Shown here one piece after another: positions 25,189 to 34,528 of a DNA stretch of 64,000 bases. The position numbers were made by a program, and so were the translations under genes. The stretch is from Pelagibacterium sediminicola (GTDB lineage Bacteria; Pseudomonadota; Alphaproteobacteria; Rhizobiales; Devosiaceae): positions 62,001-126,000 of the forward strand of contig NZ_QMEL01000008.1 in assembly GCF_003390885.1 (NCBI RefSeq), in the 5' to 3' direction. The notes beneath the pieces are model-generated. The model made no database searches, was not told the DNA's origin, and worked only from the letters and a program-made list of their open reading frames with translations. How positions within the stretch are numbered: position 1 is the stretch's first letter; every line of letters begins with the position of its first letter.

Positions 25189-25890
25189 TGTAGGTCTCCG
25201 TTGCTCCTCGGAGGGACCGTCCCTCCGACGAGACCCGGCCAAGGCCGTCGGAAGACTCCTGCAACTGCCGCCCTTGCGGCAGCTTGCCCCTAAGGCCCCA
25301 GGTGGGGCGGGCAGCCGCGTTTGCGCGGCAACACGGCTGGGAGCCGCGGGGGTTGCTGGTGGAGGCCGAACGGACTTAGGGGATCAGTCAGGCGGAGGGA
25401 TGGTGCTTTCGAAAGCAGATCGGGGACGCACAGCAGAACCATCGTCCTTGCTGGCGACAGCGACCAGGCAGGCCCCCTGCGAACCGAGACCACCGGCATG
25501 GCACTCGTTCAACCGTCTTTGCCGGTCACCGTCGTGTCCGCCGCCGGAAGGCCATGTCATCCGCGATGTGATCGAACAAGCTATCGGGTTCTCAGGTCCG
25601 GTATGGCGCCGCCCTGCTTCATCGGCCAAAGGCTCGGTCCCACAGCATCGTGAAGGGGCAAGGAAGGTGTTCGCGAAGGCCCCACGAAACGACGTGGACC
25701 GACGCAGCGGGGCATCGACCGCACGGGACCGCGGTTCGCACCGCAGACCATTTCCAGAGCCGCGAGAAGCAGGCCGTGTGCGATGGTGACGTGCTGCGAC
25801 GAACTGCTTTTCCGTCTTGGGCGAAACGACCGAGGTCCGGCGGCGCAAGCTACCGGTCTTCCTCAGAAGTGGCTGATCGCGTCTGCCGTT
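25189..25890. other. Hairpin-rich non-coding region upstream of ssb
   Basis: No credible gene was found in these 702 bases; open frames here have arginine/serine-rich shadow-like composition. The first 140 bases hold four consecutive perfect stems: 25208-25228 (10-bp arms TCGGAGGGAC/GTCCCTCCGA), 25265-25282 (CTGCCGC/GCGGCAG), 25295-25308 (GCCCC/GGGGC) and 25314-25329 (GCCGCG/CGCGGC). They lie in the ssb leader and could regulate it or act on single-stranded DNA. The remainder, 25330-25890, shows nothing recognisable. Confidence 0.55.
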
Positions 25891-26307
25891 TCAGCGAGAG
25901 AACACCGACTCGCCGAGGGCGTTCAGATTGACGATGGCCGAGATGCCGATGACAAGGCCGCCCATGCCGCCGAGCAGGTTGAGAACCAGCCCCGAGTCGA
26001 TGGCGTTCTTGGTGATGCCATAGACAAGGGCATAGCCGGCGATGACGGCGGGTACGGCGAAGAGAGCGAGCGCAATGAGCCGCAGGGCCGGGTTCTTCGC
26101 GAAGCCAAGAACCACGATCACAAGCGCGATCGAGAGCACGGCGGCGCCGATGGCTATGAGGCCGGACATCACGACCCCGGCCCCCGCGCCCCAGGCATAT
26201 TGCGCGGCCGTGATGGCTACCATGACGGGCAAGGCATAGATCGCGAGATTCCAGGCGATTACGCAGGCCGCGATGGTGAGCGAGATGGCGAGCAGGATCA
26301 GCGTCAT
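25891..26307 (-). CDS. Small polytopic membrane protein
   Basis: A 138-residue protein composed of about four hydrophobic segments (ILLAISLTIAACVIAWNLAI; VVMSGLIAIGAAVLSIALVI; LIALALFAVPAVIAGYALVY; GGLVIGISAIVNLNALGESV). I do not recognise a characterised family. It lies between ssb and the DUF2493 gene on the same strand, so it is probably part of the ICE accessory set. Confidence 0.65.
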   Translation of the reverse strand: MTLILLAISLTIAACVIAWNLAIYALPVMVAITAAQYAWGAGAGVVMSGLIAIGAAVLSIALVIVVLGFAKNPALRLIALALFAVPAVIAGYALVYGITKNAIDSGLVLNLLGGMGGLVIGISAIVNLNALGESVFSR

Positions 26308-26438
26308 GGAAACCTCCAGAGAACGGTTGGGGATCACGACAGGCTGCCGGGAGATGCGCTCCGCCTGCGACTATGCTGCTTCGCCGGTTCTGCAAGGATA
26401 TTTCATCAAAGGCGCGGCCTTGCCTCCTGTCAAGTATC

Positions 26439-26479
26439 GGCGGCTGAAAGCCGCCAGGCGGCGGCGCTTACGCGCCGCC
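26439..26479 (-). terminator. Two adjacent GC-rich hairpins at the end of the DUF2493 gene
   Basis: GGCGGC-TGAAA-GCCGCC at 26439-26455 and GGCGGCGC-TTAC-GCGCCGCC at 26460-26479; the second overlaps the DUF2493 stop codon at 26468-26470. They lack a strong T-run, so a Rho-independent terminator is only a guess; they may stabilise the 3' end. Confidence 0.35.
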
Positions 26480-27403
26480 GTCGAACTTCATGACCGGGAT
26501 GCCGAGCTTGCGGGCCTTGTCGGCGAGATTCTCCTGAATCCCGGTACCGGGGAAGACGAGGACGCCGACCGGCAGGACATCCAGCATGGCATCGTTTCGC
26601 TTGAAGGGCGCGGCCTTGGCGTGCTTGGTCCAGTCGGGCCGGAAGGCGACCTGAGGCACCTTGCGGTGATCGGCCCAGCGGGAGGCGATCAGTTCGGCTC
26701 CTTTCGGCGAGCCGCCGTGCAGCAACACCATGTCGGGGTGCTTGGCATGGACCTGATCGAGCTTCGCCCAGATCAGCCGGTGGTCGTTGAAGTCGGCGCC
26801 GCCTGTCACGGCCACCTTGGGGCCGGCGGGCAGCATCACCTCGGTCTCGGCCCGGCGCTTCGCGGCCAGAAAGTCGCGGCTGTCGATCATCGCGGCGGTC
26901 AGGTTGCGATGGTTGACCATCGAGCCGGTGCGCGGTCGCCAGGCGCTGCCCGTGTGGTGCTCGAATGCTTCGGCGGCGAGGTCGCGGAAGAGTTCCATGC
27001 TGCTGCGCCGTTCGATCAGGGTCTGCCCTTCTGCCGTGAGGCGTTCGAGTTCGACCGACTTCACCTCGCTGCCGTCCTGTTCCCGCTGCATCCGACGCTG
27101 CGCCTGCTCGTTGTCGTCGAGATCGCGTTCCACTCGGCCGGTGGCGCGGTGGAAGAGATTGGCGGCCCCCCAGAGCAGCTCTTCGAGATCGGGCTCGAGG
27201 CGGGTGTCGCTGAGCGTCGCCACAAGGGCGTCGAAGATATCGGTGACGGCGGCGGCGACGATATTGCCGTCGGGCAGCGGCCTTGGATCGGGTTCGTCCT
27301 GGAACGGGCGCCAGCCGTAGAGATGGAGTTCGGTGAGGGCGTGATCGGTCTGGGAGGAGGTGTGGACCGGCTCGGCCCCTGCATATTCGGGATCAAACGT
27401 CAT
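26468..27403 (-). CDS. DUF2493 (SLOG/YspA-like) domain protein
   Basis: A 311-residue protein with a C-terminal SLOG-type Rossmann domain: GPKVAVTGGADFNDHRLIWA, DMVLLHGGSPKGAELIASRW and VLVFPGTGIQENLADKARKL match the DUF2493 nucleotide-binding pattern (about residues 200-311). The N-terminal 190 residues are helical and lack known motifs. SLOG domains bind nucleotides or signalling derivatives. The ATG at 27403 has AAGG at suitable spacing and is preferred to the one at 27412. Confidence 0.85.
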   Translation of the reverse strand: MTFDPEYAGAEPVHTSSQTDHALTELHLYGWRPFQDEPDPRPLPDGNIVAAAVTDIFDALVATLSDTRLEPDLEELLWGAANLFHRATGRVERDLDDNEQAQRRMQREQDGSEVKSVELERLTAEGQTLIERRSSMELFRDLAAEAFEHHTGSAWRPRTGSMVNHRNLTAAMIDSRDFLAAKRRAETEVMLPAGPKVAVTGGADFNDHRLIWAKLDQVHAKHPDMVLLHGGSPKGAELIASRWADHRKVPQVAFRPDWTKHAKAAPFKRNDAMLDVLPVGVLVFPGTGIQENLADKARKLGIPVMKFDGGA

Positions 27404-27482
27404 CGGTTGCATCCTTCGTCTGGAGACCGCGCCCATCGCGGCCTTCGCAGGCGTCGAAGCGCACGGGCGGGACGGGTTGGCA

Positions 27483-27589
27483 GCCCTCGCCCGCTCCGCG
27501 AGGGCCTCGATGGCCGGGGGTGGACTATTTTGACTTTCGCGATGCAAAGGCGGCTCGCCGCCGGCGGAAAATAGTCCAAACCCGGCCAT
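27483..27589. repeat. Large stem-loops upstream of the DUF2493 gene
   Basis: The 335-base gap 27404-27738 has no gene but contains a perfect 8-bp stem at 27483-27505 (GCCCTCGC/GCGAGGGC) and a 22-bp inverted repeat with 20 matches, arms 27510-27531 and 27568-27589, separated by 36 bases that themselves hold GGCGGC-TC-GCCGCC. The long arms contain GGACTATTTT/AAAATAGTCC, the only A/T-rich words nearby. It could be a cruciform, a regulatory hairpin or a single-strand promoter. The remaining 27590-27738 shows nothing clear. Confidence 0.6.
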
Positions 27590-27738
27590 TGCCTGCCCGT
27601 CCCATTTGTGCGCCGATCGCCCTCTCGAGATAGGCCGTGGGTGCGGGACACTCCGACGAGGGATGCTCCCGGCGATGACCTGAAACCGAGACCGGCACGG
27701 GGCGAAGCCGGGCCGCGCCTCCGGGACCGATCACGCCC

Positions 27739-28785
27739 TCACCCTTCCATGAAACGGCGGACGTCTTCGGGATGAAGCTGATCCTTCAGGGTCGCCCTGA
27801 GGGCATTGGCACCAAAGCGTCGCAGATCATCATTGAAATCGCCCTCGCGCGGCGTGAGCGACATCGCCTCGATCCCGAGGCTCGCTGCTCTGGCAACCAG
27901 GCCGTCTCTTGCACCGTCCCCGGCCGGGTCGCGATCCCTGACGACATAGAGCCGGCGCAGGCTCAGTGGGAACAGGATGGCGGCGAGGTGAGCGGCCGAA
28001 AGCGCCGCCAGCATCGGCATGCGGGGCAGAACCTGACGGGGCGACAGCACGGTCTCGATGCCCTCGCCGGCGGCAAGCACCTCATCGGCGGTGCCGAAGC
28101 GGACGGCGTGCCCGAGAAGGTCGCCCATCGCCCGCCGCGGTGTCTCGACAGGTGCCTTGCCGGAACCGTCCGGGGCGAGCCAGGTGCGATGCGCGCCGGT
28201 CTGCTGCCCGGCAAGATCGGTGACGACGGCAACAAGTGCCGGCCTGCTCTCGGTGGGCGCATGCTCATCAGGTCTATAGTAGCAGCGCGGATGGAAGCGC
28301 AGCGCGGCGGTGCCCGAGAGTGAAGTGATCGCCCGCCCGTTGAGGTAGGTCTCCGCAAGGGTGCCGTGGATCGGTTGCGCCATGGCGAAGAGGCGGCGCG
28401 ACGCTTCAGGCGAACCGGGCGCGGTGCTGGAGGTGCTGCCGGTCGGCGTCCTCGTCTTCTCCGGTTCGGGATGCGGGATCGACAGGAAACGGCGCGCTTC
28501 CTCGGCCACGTCCCTGAAGTCGGCAAGGCCAAGCGCCTCGCGGATGACGTCGAGCAGATCGCCATGCTCCCCGGTGGCCATGTCGGTCCATTTCCCCGCC
28601 GCGCCCTTGCCGGATTCCGGCCCGGCAAGGCGGACGAACATCGAGCGGCCAGGAGTGTTCTGCACATCGCCGACCAGCCAGTATCGCCCGGCGCGGTGGC
28701 CGGACGACAGATAGTGGCGGCAGACCGCCTCGGCCTCTCGGCCGAGACGGGTTGCCAGTTCAGATGCGTCGTGACGCGGCATCAT
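27739..28785 (-). CDS. Toprim-domain protein (primase-like, DUF7146 type)
   Basis: A 348-residue protein with a C-terminal Toprim domain: DEVLAAGEGIETVLSPRQV supplies the Glu and LRRLYVVRDRDPAGDGARDG the DxD motif (about residues 235-300). The N-terminal half (YWLVGDVQNTPGRSMFVRLA) fits the partner region of ICE/plasmid Toprim proteins. It may prime or process transferred DNA. The ATG at 28785 overlaps the TGA of the upstream helicase gene. Confidence 0.87.
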   Translation of the reverse strand: MMPRHDASELATRLGREAEAVCRHYLSSGHRAGRYWLVGDVQNTPGRSMFVRLAGPESGKGAAGKWTDMATGEHGDLLDVIREALGLADFRDVAEEARRFLSIPHPEPEKTRTPTGSTSSTAPGSPEASRRLFAMAQPIHGTLAETYLNGRAITSLSGTAALRFHPRCYYRPDEHAPTESRPALVAVVTDLAGQQTGAHRTWLAPDGSGKAPVETPRRAMGDLLGHAVRFGTADEVLAAGEGIETVLSPRQVLPRMPMLAALSAAHLAAILFPLSLRRLYVVRDRDPAGDGARDGLVARAASLGIEAMSLTPREGDFNDDLRRFGANALRATLKDQLHPEDVRRFMEG

Positions 28786-31700
28786 GCAGCCTCCCGCTCG
28801 CCGATGCGTTCGACCGGCCAGCGGTCGAAGAGCTTGGCCAGCACGGCGGGTCCGCTGGCATCGACCGGCACGAACATGCGCAGCTTCCACGAGATGATCT
28901 CGTGAAACAGGCCATAGGCGCTGAGACGCTGGCGCATGGTATCGGTGAAGCCGGAAAGCTCGATGCGGTTCACCCCCATGACGCGGACCCGGCGAAGCTG
29001 GAGGCCCTCGGCGAGATCGAGGATCGTCCGGCCTTCCATCAGCGCCGTGAAGGCATCCTCGGGCGCGACCTTCGCGATGCCGGTCGTGGTCGCGTTTGCC
29101 GCCCAGGCCGGCGAGACCTTGCGGCCGATGATGCGCTCGCCGGCATCGGTCTGGAGCCGATAGACGCGGGTGGAGTCGTTCGGCAGCCGCTTCCAGATCG
29201 GCAGCAGCAGGCCCGTCACCATATGCAGCGTGCTGTCCGCGAACTCAGGCACTTCCGCGAGTTCGGCATTCCAGGCTGAGGCGAAGGCGTCCCGGTCCAC
29301 CTCGACCCAATGGGTTTCGCCCATCATCCTGACCGGGACGTTATGGGCCTCCATTGGCCTGATAAGCCGAACGCGGCGCTCGATCTCGCCATCGTCCAGC
29401 ATGACGCTGGTGGTGGGGATCTGCACCGCCGCGCGCCCCGAGCGCTCGTTGATCAGCAGCTTCGCGCGCGGATCATCGAGTTCGGCCAGGGCGGCATCGA
29501 GCGTCACCGGGCAGTTGCGCCTGCGCTCGGTGATGGTCAGCAGGCTGGTCTCGGCCCCGGTGCGCGGGTGGGTGTAGATCACCTGCCGGTTGGTGACGGC
29601 GAAGCTCTCGGCGCGCAGCGTCTCCAGCCCGACATCATAGGTGCCAGATGCGATGGCGCCCTCGATGCGCGCGGTCAGAAGCTGCTCGAAGGCGGTGAAG
29701 AGCACGCCCTGAAGCTCAATGGTCAGCGCCAGCAGCCGGTTGAGGAAGGTGGTGATGGCGGGCAGATCATCCTTGATGCCGTTCGAGTCCATCAGCTTTA
29801 GGCCGGTCGCGGACTCGAACCGCTCAAGGCTGCAGCCATCGACTTTGCCGCGCACCATTAAGAGATAGAGCTGGCGGAGCGCGTCGCGTGCGTAATGCGA
29901 TTCCAGATTATCCTCGGGCCGGAACAGGCCCTGGCCGCCGGTCTGCCGCTGGCCGCGCGTGATCGCGCCCAGCGTGTCGAGGCGGCGGGCAATGGTCGAG
30001 AGGAAACGCTTCTCGGCCTTCACATTGGTCGAGATCGGCCGGAACAGCGGCGGCTGGGCCTGATTGGTGCGATGGGTGCGGCCGAGTCCCTGGATGGCGG
30101 CGTCCGCCTTCCACCCGGCTTCGAGGAGATAGTGGACACGCAGCCGGGTGTTCTTCGCCGACAGTTCGGCGTGATACGACCGGCCCGTGCCGCCCGCGTC
30201 CGAAAAGACCAGCACGCGCTTGGCATCATCCATGAAGGCTTGCGTCTCGGCCAGATTGGCAGAACCGGCACGGTTCTCCACGACAAGCCGGTCGATGGTG
30301 ACGCCACGCTTGCGGACGATGCGGCGCGAGCGGCCCGTCACCTCGGCCACCGTGTCGGTGCCGAAATGCTGGATGATCTGGTCCAGCGCGCCGGGGACCG
30401 GCGGCAAGCTGGCGAGGCTGGCGATCATCTCGTCGCGCCGGGCCGCGGCCTCGCGGCTCTCGACCGGCTGGCCGTCGCGATAGACCGGGCGTGAGGACAG
30501 GTTGCCCTCCGAATCTGTGAACGGCTCGTAGAGCTGCACCGGGAAGGAATGGGCGAGGTAATCCAGGACATATTCACGAGGTGAGAGGTCCATTTTCAGA
30601 TCGCCCCATTCCTCGGTGGGGATCTCCGCCAGCCGCCTTTCCATCAGCGCTTCGCCGGTCGAGACGATCTGGATGACGGAGGAATGGCCCGCGTCCAGAT
30701 CGCTGGTGATCGACCGGATCAGCGTCGGGGTTTTCATGGACGTGAGCAAATGGCCGAAAAACCGCTGCTTGGCGCTCTCGAAGGCCGAGCGGGCGGCGGA
30801 TTTGGCCTGCCGGTTCAACGTGCCGGACCCGCCCTCGCCGCCGGTGATGTTGGCGGCCTGCATCGCCGCATCGAGATTGTTATGGATGATGGCGAAGGCA
30901 TCGGCATAGCTGTCGTAGATGCGGACCTGTTCAGGGGTCAGTTCGTGGTCGAGCAACTCGTATTCCACGCCTTTGAAGGACAGCGAGCGGGCGGTGTAGA
31001 GGCCAAGCGCCCGCAGGTCGCGCGCCAGCACCTCCATCGCCGCGACGCCGCCGGCCTCGATCGCCTCGACGAACTCCGCCCTGGTCGAGAATGGGAAATC
31101 CTCGCCGCCCCAGAGACCGAGCCGCTGCGCATAGGCGAGATTGTGGACGGTGGTGGCGCCGGTGGCCGAGACATAGACCACGCGGGCCTGCGGCAGGGCG
31201 TGCTGGAGGCGCAGCCCGGCACGGCCCTGCTGGCTGGCGGCGACATCGCCGCGTTCTCCCTTGCCTCCTGCGGCATTGGCCATTGCGTGCGCCTCGTCGA
31301 AAATCACCACTCCATCGAAGTCGGAACCCAACCATTCGACGATCTGCCTGACCCTGGAAATCCTTTCTCCGCGGTCGTCGGAGCGCAGCGTGACATAGGT
31401 TAGAAATAGGATGCCTTCGTTCAGGGTGATCTTTGCGCCTTGCGGGAATCGCGACAGCGGCGTGACCAGCAGCCGCTCCATGCCAAGCGCCGACCAGTCG
31501 CGCTGCGCATCCTCCAGCAGCTTGTCGGACTTCGAGATCCAGACCGCCTTGCGCCGCCCCTGCATCCAGTTGTCGAGGATGATCGCTGCGGATTCCCGGC
31601 CCTTGCCGACGCCGGTGCCATCGCCGACCATGAACCCTTGGCGGAAGCGGACGGCGCCCTTGGCGTCCTCCGGCGTGGCAGCAAGATTGTCGAGCGTGTC

Positions 31701-33131
31701 GTCCACCGTCCAAGCCCCGGCGAGGAATCCCATATGGGCCTCGCCGGCATAGATCACCGTCTCCAACTGCGCCTCGGACAGCCTGCCGAGAATGTCTTTG
31801 GGCAGCACCGGACGATAGCTCGGCTTCGGCGGCGCGATGCTCGCCATCGAGGCCGACTGCACGAGCTGGGTCGGATGCGCCTGCGCCCCGGCGATGCGGA
31901 TGGTCTGAAGACCGTATTCCTCGTAGATCGCGTCGGAGAGGCGGCCGCCCTCGGCCGGTTCCCAATCCACGATCTCGTAGGCGACCGGCACGGCCTCCGG
32001 TTCCGCAAGGGGCGCGTCGGGCGCGGATCGCGCGGCGCGGTTGACATAGCCGCGCACGGTGCGCGGCGCGGTCGGTCGTGCCACCGGCACGGCCAGGCCG
32101 GGATCGACGGGAAGCCTGGCCGGAAGCTGCTCCGCCAGCCAGCCCATCAGGGTGGCAACATCCGACGCCACACCGGGCGCTGCCGGGAACACCGCCGGGT
32201 CTTCGGCGGGCAGCTTGTCGATGACGGTCAGCCGCGTGTCGATGGTCGTGCCGTGCTTGGCATAGACCGATCCATCGATGACGGCCGAGAAGACCACGCG
32301 GCCGCGCTCCTGCAGCCGTTTCCAGTTAGCCGTCCAGGCCGGATTGTCGGGGGCGAAGCTCGCGCCGGTGATGGTGACGAGCCGCCCGCCGGGCGCAAGG
32401 CGCGCCAGCGTCGAGGCGACATGGCGGAAGGCGGCATCAGCCACGCGGCCCTCGACATGGGCCATGACCGAGAACGGCGGGTTCATTAGCACCACTGTCG
32501 GGATCAGGCCGGGATCGAGATGATCGTCGATCTGGGCGGCGTCGAAGCGGGTGACGGACAGGGCCGGAAAGAGGGAGGAAAGCAGGCCGGCGCGGACCTC
32601 GGCCAGTTCGTTGACGAGCAGCGCACCGCCGGCGATCTCGGCCAGGATGGCGAGGAGCCCGGTGCCGGCCGAGGGCTCCAGCACGCGGTCGGCGTGTGTG
32701 ATCGCCGCCGCCGTCACCGCAGCGAAGCCGAGAGGGATCGGGGTGGAGAACTGCTGGAAGGTCTGCGCTTCCTCGGAACGCCGGGTGTGGGTCGGCAGGA
32801 GCCCGGCAATTTTCGTAAGCTGCGGCAGGATTGCCGACGGAGACCCGGCTTTGCGGAAAAGTGCATTGCCGTATTTGCGCAGGAAGAGGACGGTCGCCGC
32901 CTCGCAGGCATCATAGGCGGTCTTCCAGTCCCAAGCGCCGGTGGCATCGGACGTGCCGAAGGCGGCCTCCATGGCGCCGCGCAGCGTGGCGGCGTCGACA
33001 CGCTGACCGCGTTCCAGATGCGGCAGCAGCAGACCGGCAGCGGTGAAAACGCAGGCCGCGGTCTCAGCGTCATGGTCGAACGGAAGCGGCGCGGTGGCGG
33101 ATGCCGCCGCGGATGCGGAAATCATGTTCAT
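28782..33131 (-). CDS. Methylase-helicase fusion, strawberry-notch-like
   Basis: This 1449-residue protein combines a SAM-methyltransferase-like N-terminus (RVLEPSAGTGLLAILAEIAG; VVLMNPPFSVMAHVEG, NPPF motif) with a superfamily 2 helicase-like centre: Walker A-like FMVGDGTGVGKGRESAAII, DEAH box in GVVIFDEAHAMANAAGGKG, and a C-terminal helicase part with GLGRTHRTNQAQPPLF. Such giant proteins are standard cargo of conjugative elements and may guard or remodel incoming DNA; the activity is not established. The ATG at 33131 has a GAGG upstream and is preferred to 33200. Confidence 0.9.
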   Translation of the reverse strand: MNMISASAAASATAPLPFDHDAETAACVFTAAGLLLPHLERGQRVDAATLRGAMEAAFGTSDATGAWDWKTAYDACEAATVLFLRKYGNALFRKAGSPSAILPQLTKIAGLLPTHTRRSEEAQTFQQFSTPIPLGFAAVTAAAITHADRVLEPSAGTGLLAILAEIAGGALLVNELAEVRAGLLSSLFPALSVTRFDAAQIDDHLDPGLIPTVVLMNPPFSVMAHVEGRVADAAFRHVASTLARLAPGGRLVTITGASFAPDNPAWTANWKRLQERGRVVFSAVIDGSVYAKHGTTIDTRLTVIDKLPAEDPAVFPAAPGVASDVATLMGWLAEQLPARLPVDPGLAVPVARPTAPRTVRGYVNRAARSAPDAPLAEPEAVPVAYEIVDWEPAEGGRLSDAIYEEYGLQTIRIAGAQAHPTQLVQSASMASIAPPKPSYRPVLPKDILGRLSEAQLETVIYAGEAHMGFLAGAWTVDDTLDNLAATPEDAKGAVRFRQGFMVGDGTGVGKGRESAAIILDNWMQGRRKAVWISKSDKLLEDAQRDWSALGMERLLVTPLSRFPQGAKITLNEGILFLTYVTLRSDDRGERISRVRQIVEWLGSDFDGVVIFDEAHAMANAAGGKGERGDVAASQQGRAGLRLQHALPQARVVYVSATGATTVHNLAYAQRLGLWGGEDFPFSTRAEFVEAIEAGGVAAMEVLARDLRALGLYTARSLSFKGVEYELLDHELTPEQVRIYDSYADAFAIIHNNLDAAMQAANITGGEGGSGTLNRQAKSAARSAFESAKQRFFGHLLTSMKTPTLIRSITSDLDAGHSSVIQIVSTGEALMERRLAEIPTEEWGDLKMDLSPREYVLDYLAHSFPVQLYEPFTDSEGNLSSRPVYRDGQPVESREAAARRDEMIASLASLPPVPGALDQIIQHFGTDTVAEVTGRSRRIVRKRGVTIDRLVVENRAGSANLAETQAFMDDAKRVLVFSDAGGTGRSYHAELSAKNTRLRVHYLLEAGWKADAAIQGLGRTHRTNQAQPPLFRPISTNVKAEKRFLSTIARRLDTLGAITRGQRQTGGQGLFRPEDNLESHYARDALRQLYLLMVRGKVDGCSLERFESATGLKLMDSNGIKDDLPAITTFLNRLLALTIELQGVLFTAFEQLLTARIEGAIASGTYDVGLETLRAESFAVTNRQVIYTHPRTGAETSLLTITERRRNCPVTLDAALAELDDPRAKLLINERSGRAAVQIPTTSVMLDDGEIERRVRLIRPMEAHNVPVRMMGETHWVEVDRDAFASAWNAELAEVPEFADSTLHMVTGLLLPIWKRLPNDSTRVYRLQTDAGERIIGRKVSPAWAANATTTGIAKVAPEDAFTALMEGRTILDLAEGLQLRRVRVMGVNRIELSGFTDTMRQRLSAYGLFHEIISWKLRMFVPVDASGPAVLAKLFDRWPVERIGEREAA

Positions 33132-33252
33132 CGGGGATTCCTCGGGAGAGCAAGTCAGGATCAAGCCGGGCAGCGCTCTCTCTCGACCGCACCGGCTCAA
33201 ACCCCTTCCGGCCCATCTCTCGCTCTGAAGCCGTGGCGAAAGCAGGCATGAA

Positions 33253-33284
33253 ACAAGCGCCCGACCGTCAGGCTGGGCGCTTGT
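33253..33284 (-). terminator. Rho-independent terminator candidate after ardB-like gene
   Basis: On the - strand ACAAGCGCCC, a 12-base loop and GGGCGCTTGT form a perfect 10-bp stem followed by TTC. It begins a few bases beyond the stop at 33290. The T-run is short. Confidence 0.5.
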
Positions 33285-33289
33285 GGGTT

Positions 33290-33712
33290 TCAGTCGATGG
33301 CCTGGAAAATCGCCGCCGCCTCCGCGTGATCGGCGGCATGCTCGTAGAGGCGACCATAGCCCTCGGCGAGTTCGTCGTCATCGTAGCGGAAGGAAAGATG
33401 CGAGAAGGCGAAGAGCGTGGCGATGATCCCGGCGGCATCGCTTGAGACCTCGCCCTCGAAGCCGTTGCCTTCGCAGAACAGGCGGCAACGGGGCTTTGAG
33501 GTCGGCGCGAGATAGAGCGGCTGGCCGGCGCGTTCGTAGAAATCCCAGAGCCCGCCGCCGTAATCGCCGGGGCTGAGTATCTCCATGAAGCGAAAGACGG
33601 TATGCTCGCCGATGATGAGCAGGCGCCGGCCAAAAAGGCGCGGCAGGAAGTCCATGCGGCGCTCGTCGGGGACGCGGATTGCGGATTGGGAAGCAAGTTC
33701 GGGCAAAGCCAT
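33290..33712 (-). CDS. ArdB/KlcA-family antirestriction protein
   Basis: The 140-residue protein shows the antirestriction family signature: ILSPGDYGGGLWDFYERAGQ and GNGFEGEVSSDAAGIIATLF at about residues 45-105. ArdB/KlcA proteins inhibit type I restriction systems in the recipient during conjugation. It lies in the predicted leading region after oriT with its own terminator and a structured leader at 33713-33800. The ATG at 33712 is well placed after GGAG. Confidence 0.9.
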   Translation of the reverse strand: MALPELASQSAIRVPDERRMDFLPRLFGRRLLIIGEHTVFRFMEILSPGDYGGGLWDFYERAGQPLYLAPTSKPRCRLFCEGNGFEGEVSSDAAGIIATLFAFSHLSFRYDDDELAEGYGRLYEHAADHAEAAAIFQAID

Positions 33713-33873
33713 GATCGGTCTCCGAGAGGGAAAGGGGCACCTGCCGGACGACCCTCTCTCAACCCGTCCGGGGGCACCTGTTCCCGGCCCTCCTTTCGCT
33801 CTGGGGGCTTGAAGTGGACCATTATCTGGACCATCTTGTGCAGAATAGCGGAGAACATCTGGAGTGATATGCG

Positions 33874-34131
33874 ATGAGGGTTTCTGTCACCGAGGCGAAG
33901 GGGCAGCTCACCGAACTGGTGAAGCGGGCCGAAGCCGGCGACGAGGTGATCCTGACGCGGCGGGGCCACGAGGTCGCCCGCCTCGTGCCGGTTGCCGTGG
34001 TGGCGACCCCGAAAGGCCGGCGCGCGCTGATGGAGCGGGTCCGGGGCACGGCGCGGGGCAAGGCATTGCCCGGCGCGGCTGCCGCGCGCAGCCAGGATTT
34101 CCTCTACGGGGATGACGGGATGCCGGCATGA
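33874..34131 (+). CDS. Phd/YefM-family antitoxin
   Basis: An 85-residue antitoxin: MRVSVTEAKGQLTELVKRAE and EVILTRRGHEVARLVPVAVV are typical of the Phd/YefM DNA-binding fold. The stop overlaps the downstream toxin start as ATGA, giving coupled synthesis. Phd-type antitoxins usually autoregulate the operon; the gap 33713-33873 upstream holds the promoter. One of few + strand modules in this part of the element. Confidence 0.9.
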   Translation: MRVSVTEAKGQLTELVKRAEAGDEVILTRRGHEVARLVPVAVVATPKGRRALMERVRGTARGKALPGAAAARSQDFLYGDDGMPA

Positions 34132-34511
34132 TCGCCGTCGATACCTCGGCGCTGATGGCCATCGTGCTGGACGAGCCGCAGGCCGAGACCTGCATGGTGG
34201 CGATCGAGGCGGCAGACGGCCTGCTGATCTCGGCCGGAACAGTGGCCGAGGCGCTGATCGTCGCCGGGCGGCGCAATGTCGGTGAAGAGATCGCCGCCCT
34301 GGTCGAGGGCCTTGGGTTCGAGGTGGTCTCCGTCACTGAAGCCTCGGCACGCAGGATCGCCGAAGCCTATGCCCGCTGGGGCAAGGGCGTTCATCCCGCC
34401 GGACTCAACTACGAGGATTGCTTCGCCTATGAGGTCGCCAGCGAACGCGGCTGCCCGTTGCTCTTCGTCGGCGACGACTTCTCACGGACGGACCTGCTGT
34501 CGGTTCTGTGA
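34128..34511 (+). CDS. VapC-type PIN-domain toxin
   Basis: A 127-residue PIN-domain ribonuclease with the expected acidic residues: MIAVDTSALMAIVLDEPQAE (first Asp and Glu), the mid-chain Glu in SAGTVAEALIVAGRRN, and LNYEDCFAYEVASERGCPLL with FVGDDFSRTDL near the end. It pairs with the preceding Phd-like antitoxin, forming an addiction module that would stabilise the element. Confidence 0.92.
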   Translation: MIAVDTSALMAIVLDEPQAETCMVAIEAADGLLISAGTVAEALIVAGRRNVGEEIAALVEGLGFEVVSVTEASARRIAEAYARWGKGVHPAGLNYEDCFAYEVASERGCPLLFVGDDFSRTDLLSVL

Positions 34512-34528
34512 GGCAGCGCAGAAGGGTT

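Noticed and set aside
25384-25848. 154-residue - strand open frame upstream of ssb
   Set aside because: Arg/Ser-rich composition without predicted structure or a convincing ribosome site; region treated as non-coding.
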